From contig JAIQFY010000024.1 of the NCBI GenBank assembly GCA_020072965.1, positions 1 to 64,000 on the forward strand: 64,000 bases of DNA. Reading direction: 5' to 3'. Positions 45,153-55,266 of the stretch are shown here, piece by piece. A program made the translations under genes and the position numbers. The DNA is from Terriglobia bacterium. GTDB lineage: Bacteria > Acidobacteriota > Terriglobia > JAIQFV01. Under the pieces are notes generated by a model. The model was given only the letters and a program-made list of their open reading frames with translations, was not told the DNA's origin and did no database searches. How positions within the stretch are numbered: the first letter of the stretch is position 1; every line of letters begins with the position of its first letter.

Positions 45153-47792
45153 ATGTCCAAGCGAAAAACAGTCGGGGACTTCGGAATCCTTTCCTTCGTC
45201 CTCCTGACCTTCTTGTTGATTGTCCCCAACATCGCTGCCGTGACGCCGCCCGAGACGTACCTGGGGTTCGCCCCTGGAGCGGACCGCAAGTTGGCCGACT
45301 GGAACCAGATGGTGGAGTATTTCCGGAAGCTTGGCACAGAGACCCGCCGCGTCCGGGTGACCGAACTGGGAAAGACCACGATGGGACGGCCGTTCCTCGA
45401 GGTCATCATCAGTTCCGAGAGCAACCTCACCCGCATCGACCGGTACAAAGAGATTGAAGCCAGACTCGCGGATTCGCGGAACTTGACAGAGGGTGAGGCC
45501 GACGCGCTGGTACAAGAGGGCAAGATCGTCGTTGGCATATCCTGCTCCATCCATTCCACAGAAATTGCTGCCTCTCAAATGTCAATGCAGCTCGCCTACG
45601 ATCTCGTGACCGAACGGTTTCCTGACGCCCGTGAGATTCTCGACAATGTCATCCTCGTCCTGTTTCCGTCGGCGAATCCCGACGGGATCCAAATTGTCTC
45701 CGACTGGTATCGCCAGCAGCTCGGCACGCCCTATGAAGGGACTTCGCCGCCGTTTCTCTACCATAAGTACACGGGGCATGACAATAACCGTGATTTCTTC
45801 AAGCTGACCCAGGTAGAAACCCAACTGATCACCCATGCCCTGTGGAAAGAGTGGCATCCTGCCATTTACTGGGATGTGCACCAGATGGGCTCCTACGGGG
45901 CGCGGCTCTTTGTCCCCCCCTATTCGGATCCGACCAATCCGAACATCGATCCGATCATCATTCGTGAGTTGTTCACTCTGGGCGGCTTCATGACGGGAGA
46001 CCTTGCCATCGCCGGCAAGACGGGTGTCATGACCATGGATCGCTATGATGCCTGGTGGGTGGGAGGAAACCGGATTACCCCATGGTTCCATAATTCAGTG
46101 GGGATCCTGACAGAAGCCTCCAGTGCACGCCTGGCCACCCCCCTGGAGGTGCCTACGGACCGGCTGGCCGGCCGCGGCCCGGGGGAGACCTTGGCCGGGG
46201 AAACATTTCGCGACAGCCGTAATTTTTTACAAAACACTTTTAATTTCCCGAATCCCTGGCCTGGGGGTACCTGGCGCCTGAAGGATATCGTGGACTACGA
46301 AATGATTGCAGCCCATGGATTGCTCCGCGCCGCCGCCGAGCAAAAGAACTACTTCCTGAAAAACTTTTTCCAGATTACGCGAAACTCGGTGCAACAAGGC
46401 CAGGCAGGCCATCCTTTTGCTTACATCGTCCCACGCCAACAGCATGACCAAGCCACAGCGGTTCAATTGATCAACCTTTTGACCGAAGAAGGTGTGGAGG
46501 TTTATGTTTCTTCCGAAAACTTTGGAGCGGATGGCAAGAGGTTTGATGCCGGTTCCTACATCATCCCCCTCAACCAGCCGTATGGACGGCTGGTGAAGAC
46601 GCTCTTCGAGCGCCAGCATTATCCGGATCGCCGGGTCGGCCCGAACAACACCCCTGAACGGCCTTACGACGTCACGGGATGGACGCTGCCGCTGTTGATG
46701 GGTGTGCGAACAGAGACCGTCGAATCCCCTTTCAAGGTATCGCTCTCGCAGGTCACCCAGGAAACACCACCCCAGGGAAAAATCGTTCCAGGAAAATCCC
46801 GGTCGGGTAAATTCGGCTACCTCTTCGATCATTCATCGAATAACAGCATTCTCGCAATGAACAGGTTGCAGAAGCTCGGCTATCCCATCGCCTGGGTCAA
46901 AAAAGAATCACGAATCGGCGATCAAAGGCTCGCGCCGGGAGCCGTTCTGGTTTTGCCCCCACCGCACACGCCCATCAAACAATTCGATCAGGATATGGGG
47001 AGGCTCGCCCGAGAGCTCTCCCTGACGTTCTACGCTCTCCCAAAAAAGGAACCCTATGAAACCCTCTCCCTGAAAACGCCCCGGGTTGGCTTATACAAGA
47101 GCTGGTCCCCCGCCATCGATGAAGGATGGACTCGCTATCTTTTTGATAAGTTCGAAATGCCCTATCTCTCGATTTCAGACCTCGACATTCGGCAGGGAAA
47201 GCTGAATGCACGGTTTGATGTGATTGTCTTGCCGCAACAATCCGTTCGTGCCCTGGTCAATGGCAATGCGGCCCGGTCCTATCCCGATCAATACGTCGGC
47301 GGCCTCGGCGAGGCAGGAGTGGACCAGTTAAAGGCCTTTGTGGCGAATGGAGGAGCGCTGGTGGCGCTCGACACCGCCAATGACCTGCTCATCGACAAAA
47401 TGGGGATTGCTGTCACCAATGTTGTCCAGGGCCTGAAGACATCGGATTTTTACTGTCCCGGCTCGCTGATCGCGGCGGAGGCCGACAACTCCCAACCCAT
47501 CGCTTACGGCATGCCACCCCACTTCAGTGCGATGTTTGAGAACAGCCGCGCGTTTGAGACCACAACGGGGAAGATTGTGGCGCGCTACAGGGCCAACGAC
47601 CCGCTGGAGAGCGGATGGCTGATCGGCCCTCAGTATGTGGCCGGTAAGGGGGCTATCGTGGATCTGAGTTACGAGAAAGGCAGATTCATTTTGCTGGGGT
47701 TCAGAACGCAATTTCGTGGCTGGACGGACGGGACGTTTAAACTTCTGTTCAATTCGCTCTTCTACGGGGCAGTGACGACTGTCGCCCCATGA
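45153..47792 (+). CDS. Secreted M14-family zinc carboxypeptidase-like protein
   Basis: An 879-aa exported protein with an N-terminal hydrophobic signal (ILSFVLLTFLLIVPNIAA). The M14 zinc site is SIHSTEIA (HxxE, about 134) plus DVHQMGS (about 243), substrate Arg in HDNNRDFF and a catalytic Glu probably in GILTEASSARL. The C-terminal half (about 480-879) contains a glutamine-amidotransferase-like fold without a clear catalytic Cys. Start has GGAG upstream. Probably periplasmic peptide degradation with the divergent M1 peptidase. Confidence 0.88.
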   Translation: MSKRKTVGDFGILSFVLLTFLLIVPNIAAVTPPETYLGFAPGADRKLADWNQMVEYFRKLGTETRRVRVTELGKTTMGRPFLEVIISSESNLTRIDRYKEIEARLADSRNLTEGEADALVQEGKIVVGISCSIHSTEIAASQMSMQLAYDLVTERFPDAREILDNVILVLFPSANPDGIQIVSDWYRQQLGTPYEGTSPPFLYHKYTGHDNNRDFFKLTQVETQLITHALWKEWHPAIYWDVHQMGSYGARLFVPPYSDPTNPNIDPIIIRELFTLGGFMTGDLAIAGKTGVMTMDRYDAWWVGGNRITPWFHNSVGILTEASSARLATPLEVPTDRLAGRGPGETLAGETFRDSRNFLQNTFNFPNPWPGGTWRLKDIVDYEMIAAHGLLRAAAEQKNYFLKNFFQITRNSVQQGQAGHPFAYIVPRQQHDQATAVQLINLLTEEGVEVYVSSENFGADGKRFDAGSYIIPLNQPYGRLVKTLFERQHYPDRRVGPNNTPERPYDVTGWTLPLLMGVRTETVESPFKVSLSQVTQETPPQGKIVPGKSRSGKFGYLFDHSSNNSILAMNRLQKLGYPIAWVKKESRIGDQRLAPGAVLVLPPPHTPIKQFDQDMGRLARELSLTFYALPKKEPYETLSLKTPRVGLYKSWSPAIDEGWTRYLFDKFEMPYLSISDLDIRQGKLNARFDVIVLPQQSVRALVNGNAARSYPDQYVGGLGEAGVDQLKAFVANGGALVALDTANDLLIDKMGIAVTNVVQGLKTSDFYCPGSLIAAEADNSQPIAYGMPPHFSAMFENSRAFETTTGKIVARYRANDPLESGWLIGPQYVAGKGAIVDLSYEKGRFILLGFRTQFRGWTDGTFKLLFNSLFYGAVTTVAP

Positions 47793-47954
47793 CTTCAGGA
47801 ATCAAGGGAGATGTTCCAGACAGAGGATAGGTAAAACGGAAGAAAGATCCATCAAAGGATTCCGCAGGACAATCCTGAGTAATTTGGGTGGACACCCCGT
47901 CTTCCTCTTCCAGCATCCCCACAAACACATCTTGCTTTCGCCAAAGGAGCTTCG

Positions 47955-48950
47955 GTGACTAGCCCGGATGCGATTTCGATCCTGTTGAAATTGGCGGGTT
48001 CACATGTGGTCGTCATCGGAGAGGACGTTTGTGCTGAGGAGTGGGCCTGTCAGGCGGCCGAGTTAGGCGCAGAGGTCCATCTCATCTCCCCCCAGCCAAG
48101 CGATTCAGTTTTCCCGGCGCGACCCGGTCGAGATAAGATCACTTTCGTCCGCCGCCGTTTCGAGGAGGGCGATCTCCAGGCCTGCGATTGGGTTATTGTC
48201 TCCCTTCAGGATTACGACACCTGCAAAGCCATCGCCCGAGTGGCTCGAGAGCATCGCGCGGGATGCGCATTTACCCATTTCCCGGAACTCGGGAGTCTGG
48301 TGATTCCACGGACCCTTGACTTTGATTCCTTTCAGGTGCTCTTCCCGGATGCGCCCGGCGATCCTCAATTCAACAAGACGATGTCCCGGGCTGGACGTCG
48401 ATTTCTTCCGCCTGAATTCCCCCGGGTCTTGCAGTTGCTCCTTGCCTTTGATAAGAAGATGCGCGAACAAATCGAGGACCGCACGCACCATTCCCGAGTT
48501 CTCGAATCTCTGTTTGATTCTTCCTTTCCGGAACTGGCGCGCGCGGGGCGATGGGAGGATGCCGAGGCACTGGCCGAAAGAGTGCTTCAATCCTATACTC
48601 AGAATCAAGAGCGAAGGCAGCGCGCCAGCCCGCGGGTCGGTGCAAACTTCGAAGTTCAGTTCCGGGTTGAGAACCAGTCGTACCGCGGAACGATTTTCAA
48701 TCTCTCACGGGACGGCGCCTTCATCGCCACTCCGGAACCCCACCCCAAACTGACCCGTATCACCTCGCTCGAGTTCACTCTGCCCTCGAACGAAGTCATC
48801 CGGAACGCGGAAGGGTTCGTCGTGTGGGAGAATGCCCTCGACCATCCCAGGACGCCCATCTACCCGCCTGGTTTTGCATTGATGTTTGAATCGCTTTCCC
48901 GGGAGAGCCTTACGGCAATTGAGCAGTATGTTTTGGAACAATTAAAATAG
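47955..48950 (+). CDS. SirC/CysG-like Rossmann domain fused to a PilZ domain
   Basis: A 331-aa protein. Residues 8-165 resemble the NAD-binding precorrin-2 dehydrogenase module of siroheme synthases (LLKLAGSHVVVIGEDVCAEEWACQAAELGAEV), but the dinucleotide loop is GEDVCA instead of GGG-x-VA. Residues 218-331 are a PilZ domain with the c-di-GMP motif RxxxR (Arg223/Arg227) and NLSRDG (249-254). The GTG start has AAAGGAG five bases upstream. No siroheme or cobalamin genes are nearby. It may be a c-di-GMP effector with a nucleotide-sensing domain. Confidence 0.75.
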   Translation: MTSPDAISILLKLAGSHVVVIGEDVCAEEWACQAAELGAEVHLISPQPSDSVFPARPGRDKITFVRRRFEEGDLQACDWVIVSLQDYDTCKAIARVAREHRAGCAFTHFPELGSLVIPRTLDFDSFQVLFPDAPGDPQFNKTMSRAGRRFLPPEFPRVLQLLLAFDKKMREQIEDRTHHSRVLESLFDSSFPELARAGRWEDAEALAERVLQSYTQNQERRQRASPRVGANFEVQFRVENQSYRGTIFNLSRDGAFIATPEPHPKLTRITSLEFTLPSNEVIRNAEGFVVWENALDHPRTPIYPPGFALMFESLSRESLTAIEQYVLEQLK

Positions 48951-48963
48951 AGCAAATTCCAAG

Positions 48964-49264
48964 ATCCAAAGTCCAAAGTCCAAAATCCAAATAAAACCCA
49001 AATTCCAAACCCCAAAATCCAAACAAACCCCATATTCCGTGAAACAGCTGGCGGGTATCGAGCGGAACTTCAACGTCGCATTGTAAGGGCCAACCAGCTT
49101 TTTCGAATGTGGATTTCCTTTTCTGGACTCAATTCGACTTCTCTTCTTGCAATGTGAAGCTTGGATTCTAGGGACCTGAGAAGTTTACCGCGACGTGGGG
49201 CTTGGAATTTTAGGTTTTTGGGGAATTTGGGTTTTATTTGGATTTTGGACTTTGGACTTTGGAT
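48964..49264. repeat. Long inverted repeat with seven-base-unit arms, copy 2
   Basis: Arms 48964-49006 and 49222-49264 are perfect 43-bp inverted copies made of CCAAAGT/CCAAAAT/CCAAATA units. The core (215 bp) contains CTTGCAATGTGAAG (49146-49159) and an inverted relative (49075-49088). It fills the 359-bp gap between convergent genes; no coding is seen. Confidence 0.85.
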
Positions 49265-49309
49265 TCTCTGAGGCTGACTGCGGATTTCGGTCCCGGGCGT
49301 CAGGGAGCC

Positions 49310-50569
49310 TCAGTGAATTGTCTTTGTCTTCTTTTGCATGAAATCCATGAGGAGATACTGGCCCAGCGTGAACGGAGTGGTGAAATAAGCCTTCCCCCGG
49401 CACATCTCGGTGACCTTCTTGACGAAATTGACGAGGTCATAATCGCGTGCCAGCATGAAGGTATTGATCATGATCCCGGCCTTCTTGCAGCTGGCAACTT
49501 CCTTAAATGTCTCGCTCAGCACCAGGGGATCGAGGCCAAAGGCATTCTTGTAAATACGGCCGTCGCTCTGGGTCAAAGCCGAGGGTTTGCCATCGGTGAT
49601 CATCACAATTTGTTTCATATCCTTCCGCTGACGATCGAGGATGCGCTGTGCCAGGCGCAAGCCCTCCCGCGTGTTGGTGTAATACGGCCCCACCTGGACG
49701 CGGGCCAGTTGCGAAAGAGGGACTTCCTCGGCCGAGTCGTGGAACAGGACCAGGTTCAACGAATCGCCCGGATACTGGGTGCGAATCAGGTGCGAAAGCG
49801 CCAGAGCCACTTTCTTCGCGGGGGTAAATCGATCCTCGCCATAAAGAATCATGGAGTGAGAGCAATCGAGCATCAGGACCGTGGCGCAGGAGCTCTGGTA
49901 TTCCGACTGGTGCACGGCAAGGTCCTGGTAATCAAGATCGATGGGGACGCCCAGGCCGTTGCGGCTCACTGCACTCAACAGGGTTGCCGAGATGTCCAGA
50001 TTCATGGTGTCACCGAATTCGTAAGGCTTGGAGGCTCCTGATGTTTCAATTCCCGTGGCCAGGTCGCGGGTGTCATGACGCCCGAACGAGGATTTGCCCA
50101 ATGAGCCCAACAAATCTCTCAGGGTTTTGAAACCAAGAAAATCGATAGCCTTGTCGGTGATCTCGAAGCGGGCGGACGCTGTGTCCGGCCCCATCCACCC
50201 TCCCTGGGGTGACCGCTCCCGGGAATCCCGGGGTTCTAACCCTTCGCGATCGACCGAGAGATATCCCTCCCGCTCCATCCGCTCAATCAAGCGATCGATC
50301 ATTTGCTTCAGCGGTGAATCCTGGTACGCCTCGGAATCCTCCAGCATCTGTTGAAGCATCTCCTGAGAAAACAGATCGGTGTCCATAAGAGCCTGGAGAA
50401 TGGCGTTGTGCAACTCTTCGAGGCTTTGCTCCCCGTCCATCTCATAGAAGCCATAGGCGTCATGAAAGCCGCTCTGCAACAAGAAATCGGAAAGCTTGTT
50501 AAGCAGATCTTCCAGGCTCAAATCGTCAAGTTCACCCGGAACATATTTCCCGTACTTGATCGTCGACAT
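49310..50569 (-). CDS. VWA-domain protein partnered with a MoxR-like ATPase
   Basis: A 419-aa cytosolic protein with a C-terminal von Willebrand A domain. The MIDAS motif is [12 protein letters not shown] (DxSxS with Cys between), the Thr is in YYTNTREGL and the Asp in MITDGKPS. The N-terminal half is helical and unlike known domains. It lies 61 bp downstream of the AAA+ gene on the same strand. Such MoxR-VWA pairs act as metal-insertion or protein-remodelling chaperones; the client is unknown. Confidence 0.88.
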   Translation of the reverse strand: MSTIKYGKYVPGELDDLSLEDLLNKLSDFLLQSGFHDAYGFYEMDGEQSLEELHNAILQALMDTDLFSQEMLQQMLEDSEAYQDSPLKQMIDRLIERMEREGYLSVDREGLEPRDSRERSPQGGWMGPDTASARFEITDKAIDFLGFKTLRDLLGSLGKSSFGRHDTRDLATGIETSGASKPYEFGDTMNLDISATLLSAVSRNGLGVPIDLDYQDLAVHQSEYQSSCATVLMLDCSHSMILYGEDRFTPAKKVALALSHLIRTQYPGDSLNLVLFHDSAEEVPLSQLARVQVGPYYTNTREGLRLAQRILDRQRKDMKQIVMITDGKPSALTQSDGRIYKNAFGLDPLVLSETFKEVASCKKAGIMINTFMLARDYDLVNFVKKVTEMCRGKAYFTTPFTLGQYLLMDFMQKKTKTIH

Positions 50570-50630
50570 AGTATTTATCGGTTCACCGCGATCCAGGATT
50601 CATCGGGCACAGAGGAAGTCCGGTGGCCGG

Positions 50631-52106
50631 TCATTGGTATGGATTTCGCCCGCGGGGCACTTCTTCTCTCACCGTCTCGGCAGCCCGACGCTCGGGCGCG
50701 TGATAGCCCTTTTCCTCACTACGACTGATCTTGCGATTCGCGTAAAGGCCTTCCAGGATGAACTCGGCGGCCGACACGGCGGCTTCGGGCTCCAACTTCG
50801 GTTTCACGTTCAGCTCGCCGGTGCGTTCAACCAGGCCTTGAATGGTCCTGAGCTGCTTCATCGCTTCCGCTGCGGGCGTGGTGTCCGAGATCTTAAGGGA
50901 GCCGCCCAGATCAAACCATTGCACAATCTGCTGCAGGTCCGCAACGCGGAAGTATTCTGAAAACACCCGGGAGACCGCCCCGCGGATCAAATCCTTCGCC
51001 ACCGCGTCGGCCCCCTTCAACTCTCCCTCGTACTCCAGCTCGAGTTTTCCCGTTAGAGATGGGAGCGAAGCGTATATGTCGCTGATCCGGGGGACAATTC
51101 TTTTTTCCAGGTTCAGGATGGCGCGCCTTTCTGCATTGGACACCACATTTTCCAGCGCTGTAATGGGAAGCCGCTGGCTGACGCCGGAACGCTTGTCAAC
51201 CTTCTTATCTTCGCGCGCCTCAAATGCGATCGCCTCGACCACCTCAGCAATGAATGCCGGAACGTTTAATCGGCCATCCGCATACCGGTTCAGCCAGGCC
51301 TCCTGCTGGGTGATCTTCATTCCCAATTCAAGCGTGGGAGGATAGTGAGTACGAATCTCGCTTCCAATCCGGTCTTTCAACGGCGTAATGATCTTTCCAC
51401 GAGCTGTGTAATCCTCGGGGTTCGCCGTGAAGACCATAGCGACATCGAGCGCCAGCCGGATCGGATATCCCTTAATCTGGACATCACCTTCCTGCAGAAT
51501 GTTAAACAAACCCACCTGGATCTTTCCCGCCAGATCCGGCAGTTCATTTATGGCAAAAATGCCGCGATTGGCCCTTGGAAGTAGCCCATAATGCATGGTT
51601 AACTCGTCAGACAGCTGCAGGCCGGCGCGGGCGGCCCGAATCGGATCGACATCCCCGATCATGTCCGCGATGGTCACATCCGGTGTGGCCAGCTTTTCCA
51701 CGTACCGCTGTTCACGGGAAAGGAAAGTGACGGGAGTCCGGTCGGCATCCCGTTCGATCATGACACGGCAGGCGTGGCAGATGGGCCGCAACGGGTGATC
51801 ATTAATCTCACATCCGGTGACGACAGGGACGCTCTCATCAAGTAATGAGGTGAGTGCGCGGAGGATCCGACTCTTCGCCTGGCCGCGCAGACCCAGCAGG
51901 ATCATGTTGTGTCTCGAGAGAATGGCGTTGGCGAGCTGAGGGATTACGGTCTCATCATATCCATGGATACCCGAGAACAGGGGAACGCTGGATTCCATTT
52001 TGACGAGGAGATTCGCCCGCATCTCGTCCTTGACGGTGCGCGTGCTTAACTGCGGATCCGCAAACGCTGACTGCTTGAGTTCTCCCAGTGTAGAAGGATT
52101 CTTCAT
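50631..52106 (-). CDS. MoxR/Mg-chelatase-like AAA+ ATPase
   Basis: A 491-aa AAA+ protein with Walker A GLRGQAKSR (GxxGxxKS), a long helix-2 insert (ATPDVTIADMIGDVDPIRAAR), Walker B-like GIFAINELPDL, sensor 1 VFTANPEDYT and the sensor 2 region RSGVSQRLPITA. The C-terminal 150 residues are helical. Also of note: several Cys/His (CEINDHPLRPICHAC) in the N-terminal half that could bind metal. ATG 52106 is preferred. Paired with the VWA gene. Confidence 0.88.
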   Translation of the reverse strand: MKNPSTLGELKQSAFADPQLSTRTVKDEMRANLLVKMESSVPLFSGIHGYDETVIPQLANAILSRHNMILLGLRGQAKSRILRALTSLLDESVPVVTGCEINDHPLRPICHACRVMIERDADRTPVTFLSREQRYVEKLATPDVTIADMIGDVDPIRAARAGLQLSDELTMHYGLLPRANRGIFAINELPDLAGKIQVGLFNILQEGDVQIKGYPIRLALDVAMVFTANPEDYTARGKIITPLKDRIGSEIRTHYPPTLELGMKITQQEAWLNRYADGRLNVPAFIAEVVEAIAFEAREDKKVDKRSGVSQRLPITALENVVSNAERRAILNLEKRIVPRISDIYASLPSLTGKLELEYEGELKGADAVAKDLIRGAVSRVFSEYFRVADLQQIVQWFDLGGSLKISDTTPAAEAMKQLRTIQGLVERTGELNVKPKLEPEAAVSAAEFILEGLYANRKISRSEEKGYHAPERRAAETVREEVPRGRNPYQ

Positions 52107-52490
52107 AATCCTCGCTCTCAATTTTTCAAATGCGATGTGCAAATTATAATCAATTGGGGAGAGTCACACAATAAATCTTTCGAACGAGGGAATCCAGTCA
52201 CTTCGATCTGTTGACTCGGTTTGGCTTATTCCGTCAGAAGGGTCTCTCGTGAATGACTGGTGGTGGGATGGATCACGAGGAGGGACACACATGGAAGAGA
52301 GGGGTGAGGAAGAGGGGTGTCACTTCGTCGTGCAGAGGCGGCTAACACGAGATCAGGATGCCGCGGATGGAAAGCTGGGACGTAAATTGGCGCCACGGCT
52401 CAAATTATGAGGCGCCATGAGAGATGCGACGAGAGCGAAGTTGAGCTGAACGGACCGAATAGACGAAATAGACCAAATAGACTGAATCCC
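52107..52490. other. Intergenic region with a short tandem repeat
   Basis: About 380 bp. Next to the mutT stop lie four nine-base units (GACCGAATA, GACGAAATA, GACCAAATA, GACTGAATC; 52453-52488). No gene or clear promoter for the AAA+ gene was seen. Confidence 0.5.
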
Positions 52491-52901
52491 TTATCTTGTT
52501 CCCTGTTCCGTCAAACGTTTAATCAATGCCAGATTGGCTTCGGGAAACGAGTGTCGGCTGAGATCGGAGAAAGCCACCCAATCACAGGCGGCGCAGTGGA
52601 TGGGGGTCGGCTTGCCTTCCTCCAGCACACACAGATAAGCCAGGAGTTCAATCCGTCGATCTGGATATTCATGCTCCAGGTGCGCGTAAAAGCGCTCTAC
52701 GCGTACCCCAATCCCCAACTCTTCACGCAGTTCCCGGACAACGGCCTGTTCGGGAGACTCTCCCTCACGAACCTTCCCGCCCGGAAACTCCCAAAGCCCC
52801 CCGGAATGGGCGTCAGGTTTCCGCTTGGATATGAGGACGCGGCCGTTCCGTTCGACAATACCCACTGCGATTTGAAATTGCGGTTTGAGGGGAGATGACA
52901 T
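52491..52901 (-). CDS. Nudix hydrolase, MutT-like (8-oxo-dGTPase type)
   Basis: A 136-aa pyrophosphohydrolase with the complete Nudix box GGKVREGESPEQAVVRELREELGI (about 43-66). The N-terminal VGIVERNGRVLISKRKPDAHSGGLWEFPG resembles MutT. ATG 52901 is nine bases after GAGG; an ATG at 52910 would directly abut it. The likely role is removal of oxidised nucleotides, although other NDP-X substrates are possible. Confidence 0.9.
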   Translation of the reverse strand: MSSPLKPQFQIAVGIVERNGRVLISKRKPDAHSGGLWEFPGGKVREGESPEQAVVRELREELGIGVRVERFYAHLEHEYPDRRIELLAYLCVLEEGKPTPIHCAACDWVAFSDLSRHSFPEANLALIKRLTEQGTR

Positions 52902-52991
52902 AAGCCGCATCCTCGAACCCTCCCTGGCCTGTGCGGGTGGTGAGGGAGGTCCGACGTTGTGGGATCCTTACCCGGAAAAGGCAGGGCCGGT

Positions 52992-54575
52992 TCAGTGCAA
53001 CAGGAATACGGGTTCAAATTCAACCGGAACGTGGGCGCATCGATTGAGCGCCTCCTTCAGCTCCGGGGAAAACTCTCCATAAGTCATAAGCAACTCTTCC
53101 GCCTTGGAGGCATCCCCCTCGGCCTCAACCGTCATGAAAAGAGTAGCCAGCTTCTGGACGGACTCACGAAACTTGCCGAAATTGACCGAAAACCTCTCAC
53201 TGGTGCGGTCATATTCGATCGCCCCCTCACCGCGCAAAAACGCAAACTCGAAGAGGCTGGCACGACCATGGGCTTCGTCTGTCCCGAATCGAATGGTGCG
53301 AAACAGTCCGCCCAGGTAGGAGACATAGTGTTCCCGCTCGCGCTTCGGATCAATCACTCCCCGGTCGATAAAGTAATTCAAACTGTGGAGCCCCACGACG
53401 TCGGCTTTGCCTTCCTCGATCCCGCTGTAGTGAGAGCCGAGCGCCTTGTTGATGGGGACCGGGGTGGACTGGCCCACCGTGTAGTTGGGGCCGAGGGCAT
53501 GAGCCAATTCATGCATCGCGACAAAATTGAAGAACCCTTCGTCGGTCACCAGCGCGACCTGGTCCGGAACCAGGAGCTGCTGAGCCATCGGCTTGATCAC
53601 CTTGTTGAGGCGCGCGTCCAGAAAGTTCTTGTGAAAGATTTTCTTTGAGCCTTTGACCTCGCGGACCTTGGGGTCGTTGGGCAGCACGAACGCCACGGCC
53701 TGATATCCAGCGCGGATATCTCCACCGCGGTAAATATCCTCAACTACAAGCATGGGGGAAGTTAACGTTCGGTTGAGCTGTTTCCAGGCATCGGGAATCG
53801 GGAGGTTGCTTTCCAGTTCCTGTAACCGCCGCACGTACACATCCAGCGCTTCACTGGCCTCCACATCCTTGAACATCACTACTCCTTCGTAACTCGCCTT
53901 GAGGCCCAGCAGCTTGTCTTCATACACCTCATAAGGGCCAATCACGAGATCGAAGGTGGGATCATCGAGGTCAATCCAATCACAATCACTCTGAAAGAAA
54001 TCATCGGAAAGCAAGGCGTCGGCACGGCTGAGGAAATAGGTTTTCAGCGAATCCGACTCTGCAAACTCGGCCGCCGCCCGCAGGGCCCGGGCAGCCGGCT
54101 CCAGGAACTCGGCATACTCTTCGTGGTAGGGCACGGCCCCGAGCCGGTCGCCCTGGCGTTTGATCACGGTGTATGCGCTCTCCAACATCGCCTGTTCATC
54201 CGGATGGAGTTGAACGTAATCGGTAAACTCCTTCGCGGTCATATCCTCGGGATAAAACCCCGCCCCGGCCGGCTTCGGACGATCCCCCATGAAGGGTTCA
54301 AAATGGTTGATGCGATCATAGGGACCGTAATGAATTTGGAGATAATGCAGCAGATCTCGATCGCTGGGGCTCTTTGAACTCTTCAGCCGTTGACGCAGCT
54401 CCACAGCGCCCCGGGCGCTCTGCCGCCAGAAAATCTCGTCCATGCATTTCGAGGCTTCAATTAACTTTCGCATGACGTGTTGTTCATTCTCGCTGAGGAT
54501 TGAGGAATCAAACCACATCTCGGCGATTTCAAATTGCCTCAATTTAGCCTTGATATCTACGATGGAGGTTGTCAT
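52992..54575 (-). CDS. M49-like (dipeptidyl-peptidase III-related) zinc peptidase
   Basis: A 527-aa cytosolic protein. The zinc-binding motif is MHELAHALGPN (HExxH) and the second motif is EEGKADVVGLHSL (EExxAD), matching the EECRAE-type motif of the M49 family. DPP III itself has HExxxH, so this belongs to the branch with the shorter motif. Upstream codons to 54875 lack family sequence, and ATG 54575 has AAGGA ten bases upstream. Likely cuts short peptides; specificity unknown. Confidence 0.75.
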   Translation of the reverse strand: MTTSIVDIKAKLRQFEIAEMWFDSSILSENEQHVMRKLIEASKCMDEIFWRQSARGAVELRQRLKSSKSPSDRDLLHYLQIHYGPYDRINHFEPFMGDRPKPAGAGFYPEDMTAKEFTDYVQLHPDEQAMLESAYTVIKRQGDRLGAVPYHEEYAEFLEPAARALRAAAEFAESDSLKTYFLSRADALLSDDFFQSDCDWIDLDDPTFDLVIGPYEVYEDKLLGLKASYEGVVMFKDVEASEALDVYVRRLQELESNLPIPDAWKQLNRTLTSPMLVVEDIYRGGDIRAGYQAVAFVLPNDPKVREVKGSKKIFHKNFLDARLNKVIKPMAQQLLVPDQVALVTDEGFFNFVAMHELAHALGPNYTVGQSTPVPINKALGSHYSGIEEGKADVVGLHSLNYFIDRGVIDPKREREHYVSYLGGLFRTIRFGTDEAHGRASLFEFAFLRGEGAIEYDRTSERFSVNFGKFRESVQKLATLFMTVEAEGDASKAEELLMTYGEFSPELKEALNRCAHVPVEFEPVFLLH

Positions 54576-54798
54576 GAATACACATTCCTTCCGGGGAATA
54601 ACGATGCTGTTTTTGAGGCTGTGATCGGGAAGGGTCACACGCCCGTTGTCGGACCCCTCCCCGCTCATCCGTGTGGAGCGAATGATGTGGTTGATCTCCA
54701 ACGCGCCTGGGCAGGACACTTCGCAGAGCCCGGGAGGAACCTCACACCCCTTTAGTAGGAGAGCTGTTCCGATGTCCCAATAAAGACCGACCGCGGAC

Positions 54799-55095
54799 TC
54801 ATCCTTTGAACAGCCTGCCCCACGCCTTCCGCGCCTCATCCGTACCCGAGGCCGCCGGATTTCGACCCATCTCAACGGATTCGACCACTGCGAAATACTC
54901 GCAGCTATTGGACCGATCCTTGTCCCGAACCCATTCCGCTATCGGCTCGGAACACTCGTTTTCGGCCCCCGGGTCAAAGAGGCGGCAATTCCGGCAAACG
55001 TGGAGATCATCTTCGCAGTTGGGGCATTCGTCCTTTTTTCCGATGCCCCCGTGCAAACGCAAATCTATTTGATAACCGCAATGCCAGCAATTCAT
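54799..55095 (-). CDS. Small zinc-ribbon protein
   Basis: A 98-aa protein with paired Cys motifs CWHC (3-6), CPNC (24-27) and CRNC (34-37), and further single Cys at about 48 and 65. The order fits two zinc sites. A conserved-looking NCRLFDPGAENECSEP segment follows. AGGTG lies seven bases before the ATG. Function unknown; perhaps a nucleic-acid or protein adaptor. The DPP-III-like gene follows on the same strand. Confidence 0.75.
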   Translation of the reverse strand: MNCWHCGYQIDLRLHGGIGKKDECPNCEDDLHVCRNCRLFDPGAENECSEPIAEWVRDKDRSNSCEYFAVVESVEMGRNPAASGTDEARKAWGRLFKG

Positions 55096-55235
55096 TTCAT
55101 TTCACCTCATCGCGATCAAAATCCTCGCGCGTGGCATCCTTACGGTAGCAAACTGAAAAAAGGTGTGTCAAGCACCGCGGAACCGAATCCGATTGAAACG
55201 CCTCAGGAGGTTATGCCGTTGCCACCCTCTTGCGT

Positions 55236-55241
55236 TATAAT
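55236..55241 (+). promoter_or_regulatory. TATAAT -10 element upstream of the 55267 gene
   Basis: A perfect TATAAT 25 bp before the first possible ATG of the three-gene envelope/FHA cluster. No matching -35 is visible. Confidence 0.35.
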
Positions 55242-55266
55242 AGACGGGGTGCTTAAAAGCGAGTCC

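Noticed and set aside
49238-50041. 267-codon plus-strand open frame
   Set aside because: Antisense to the VWA gene, which has an intact MIDAS motif.
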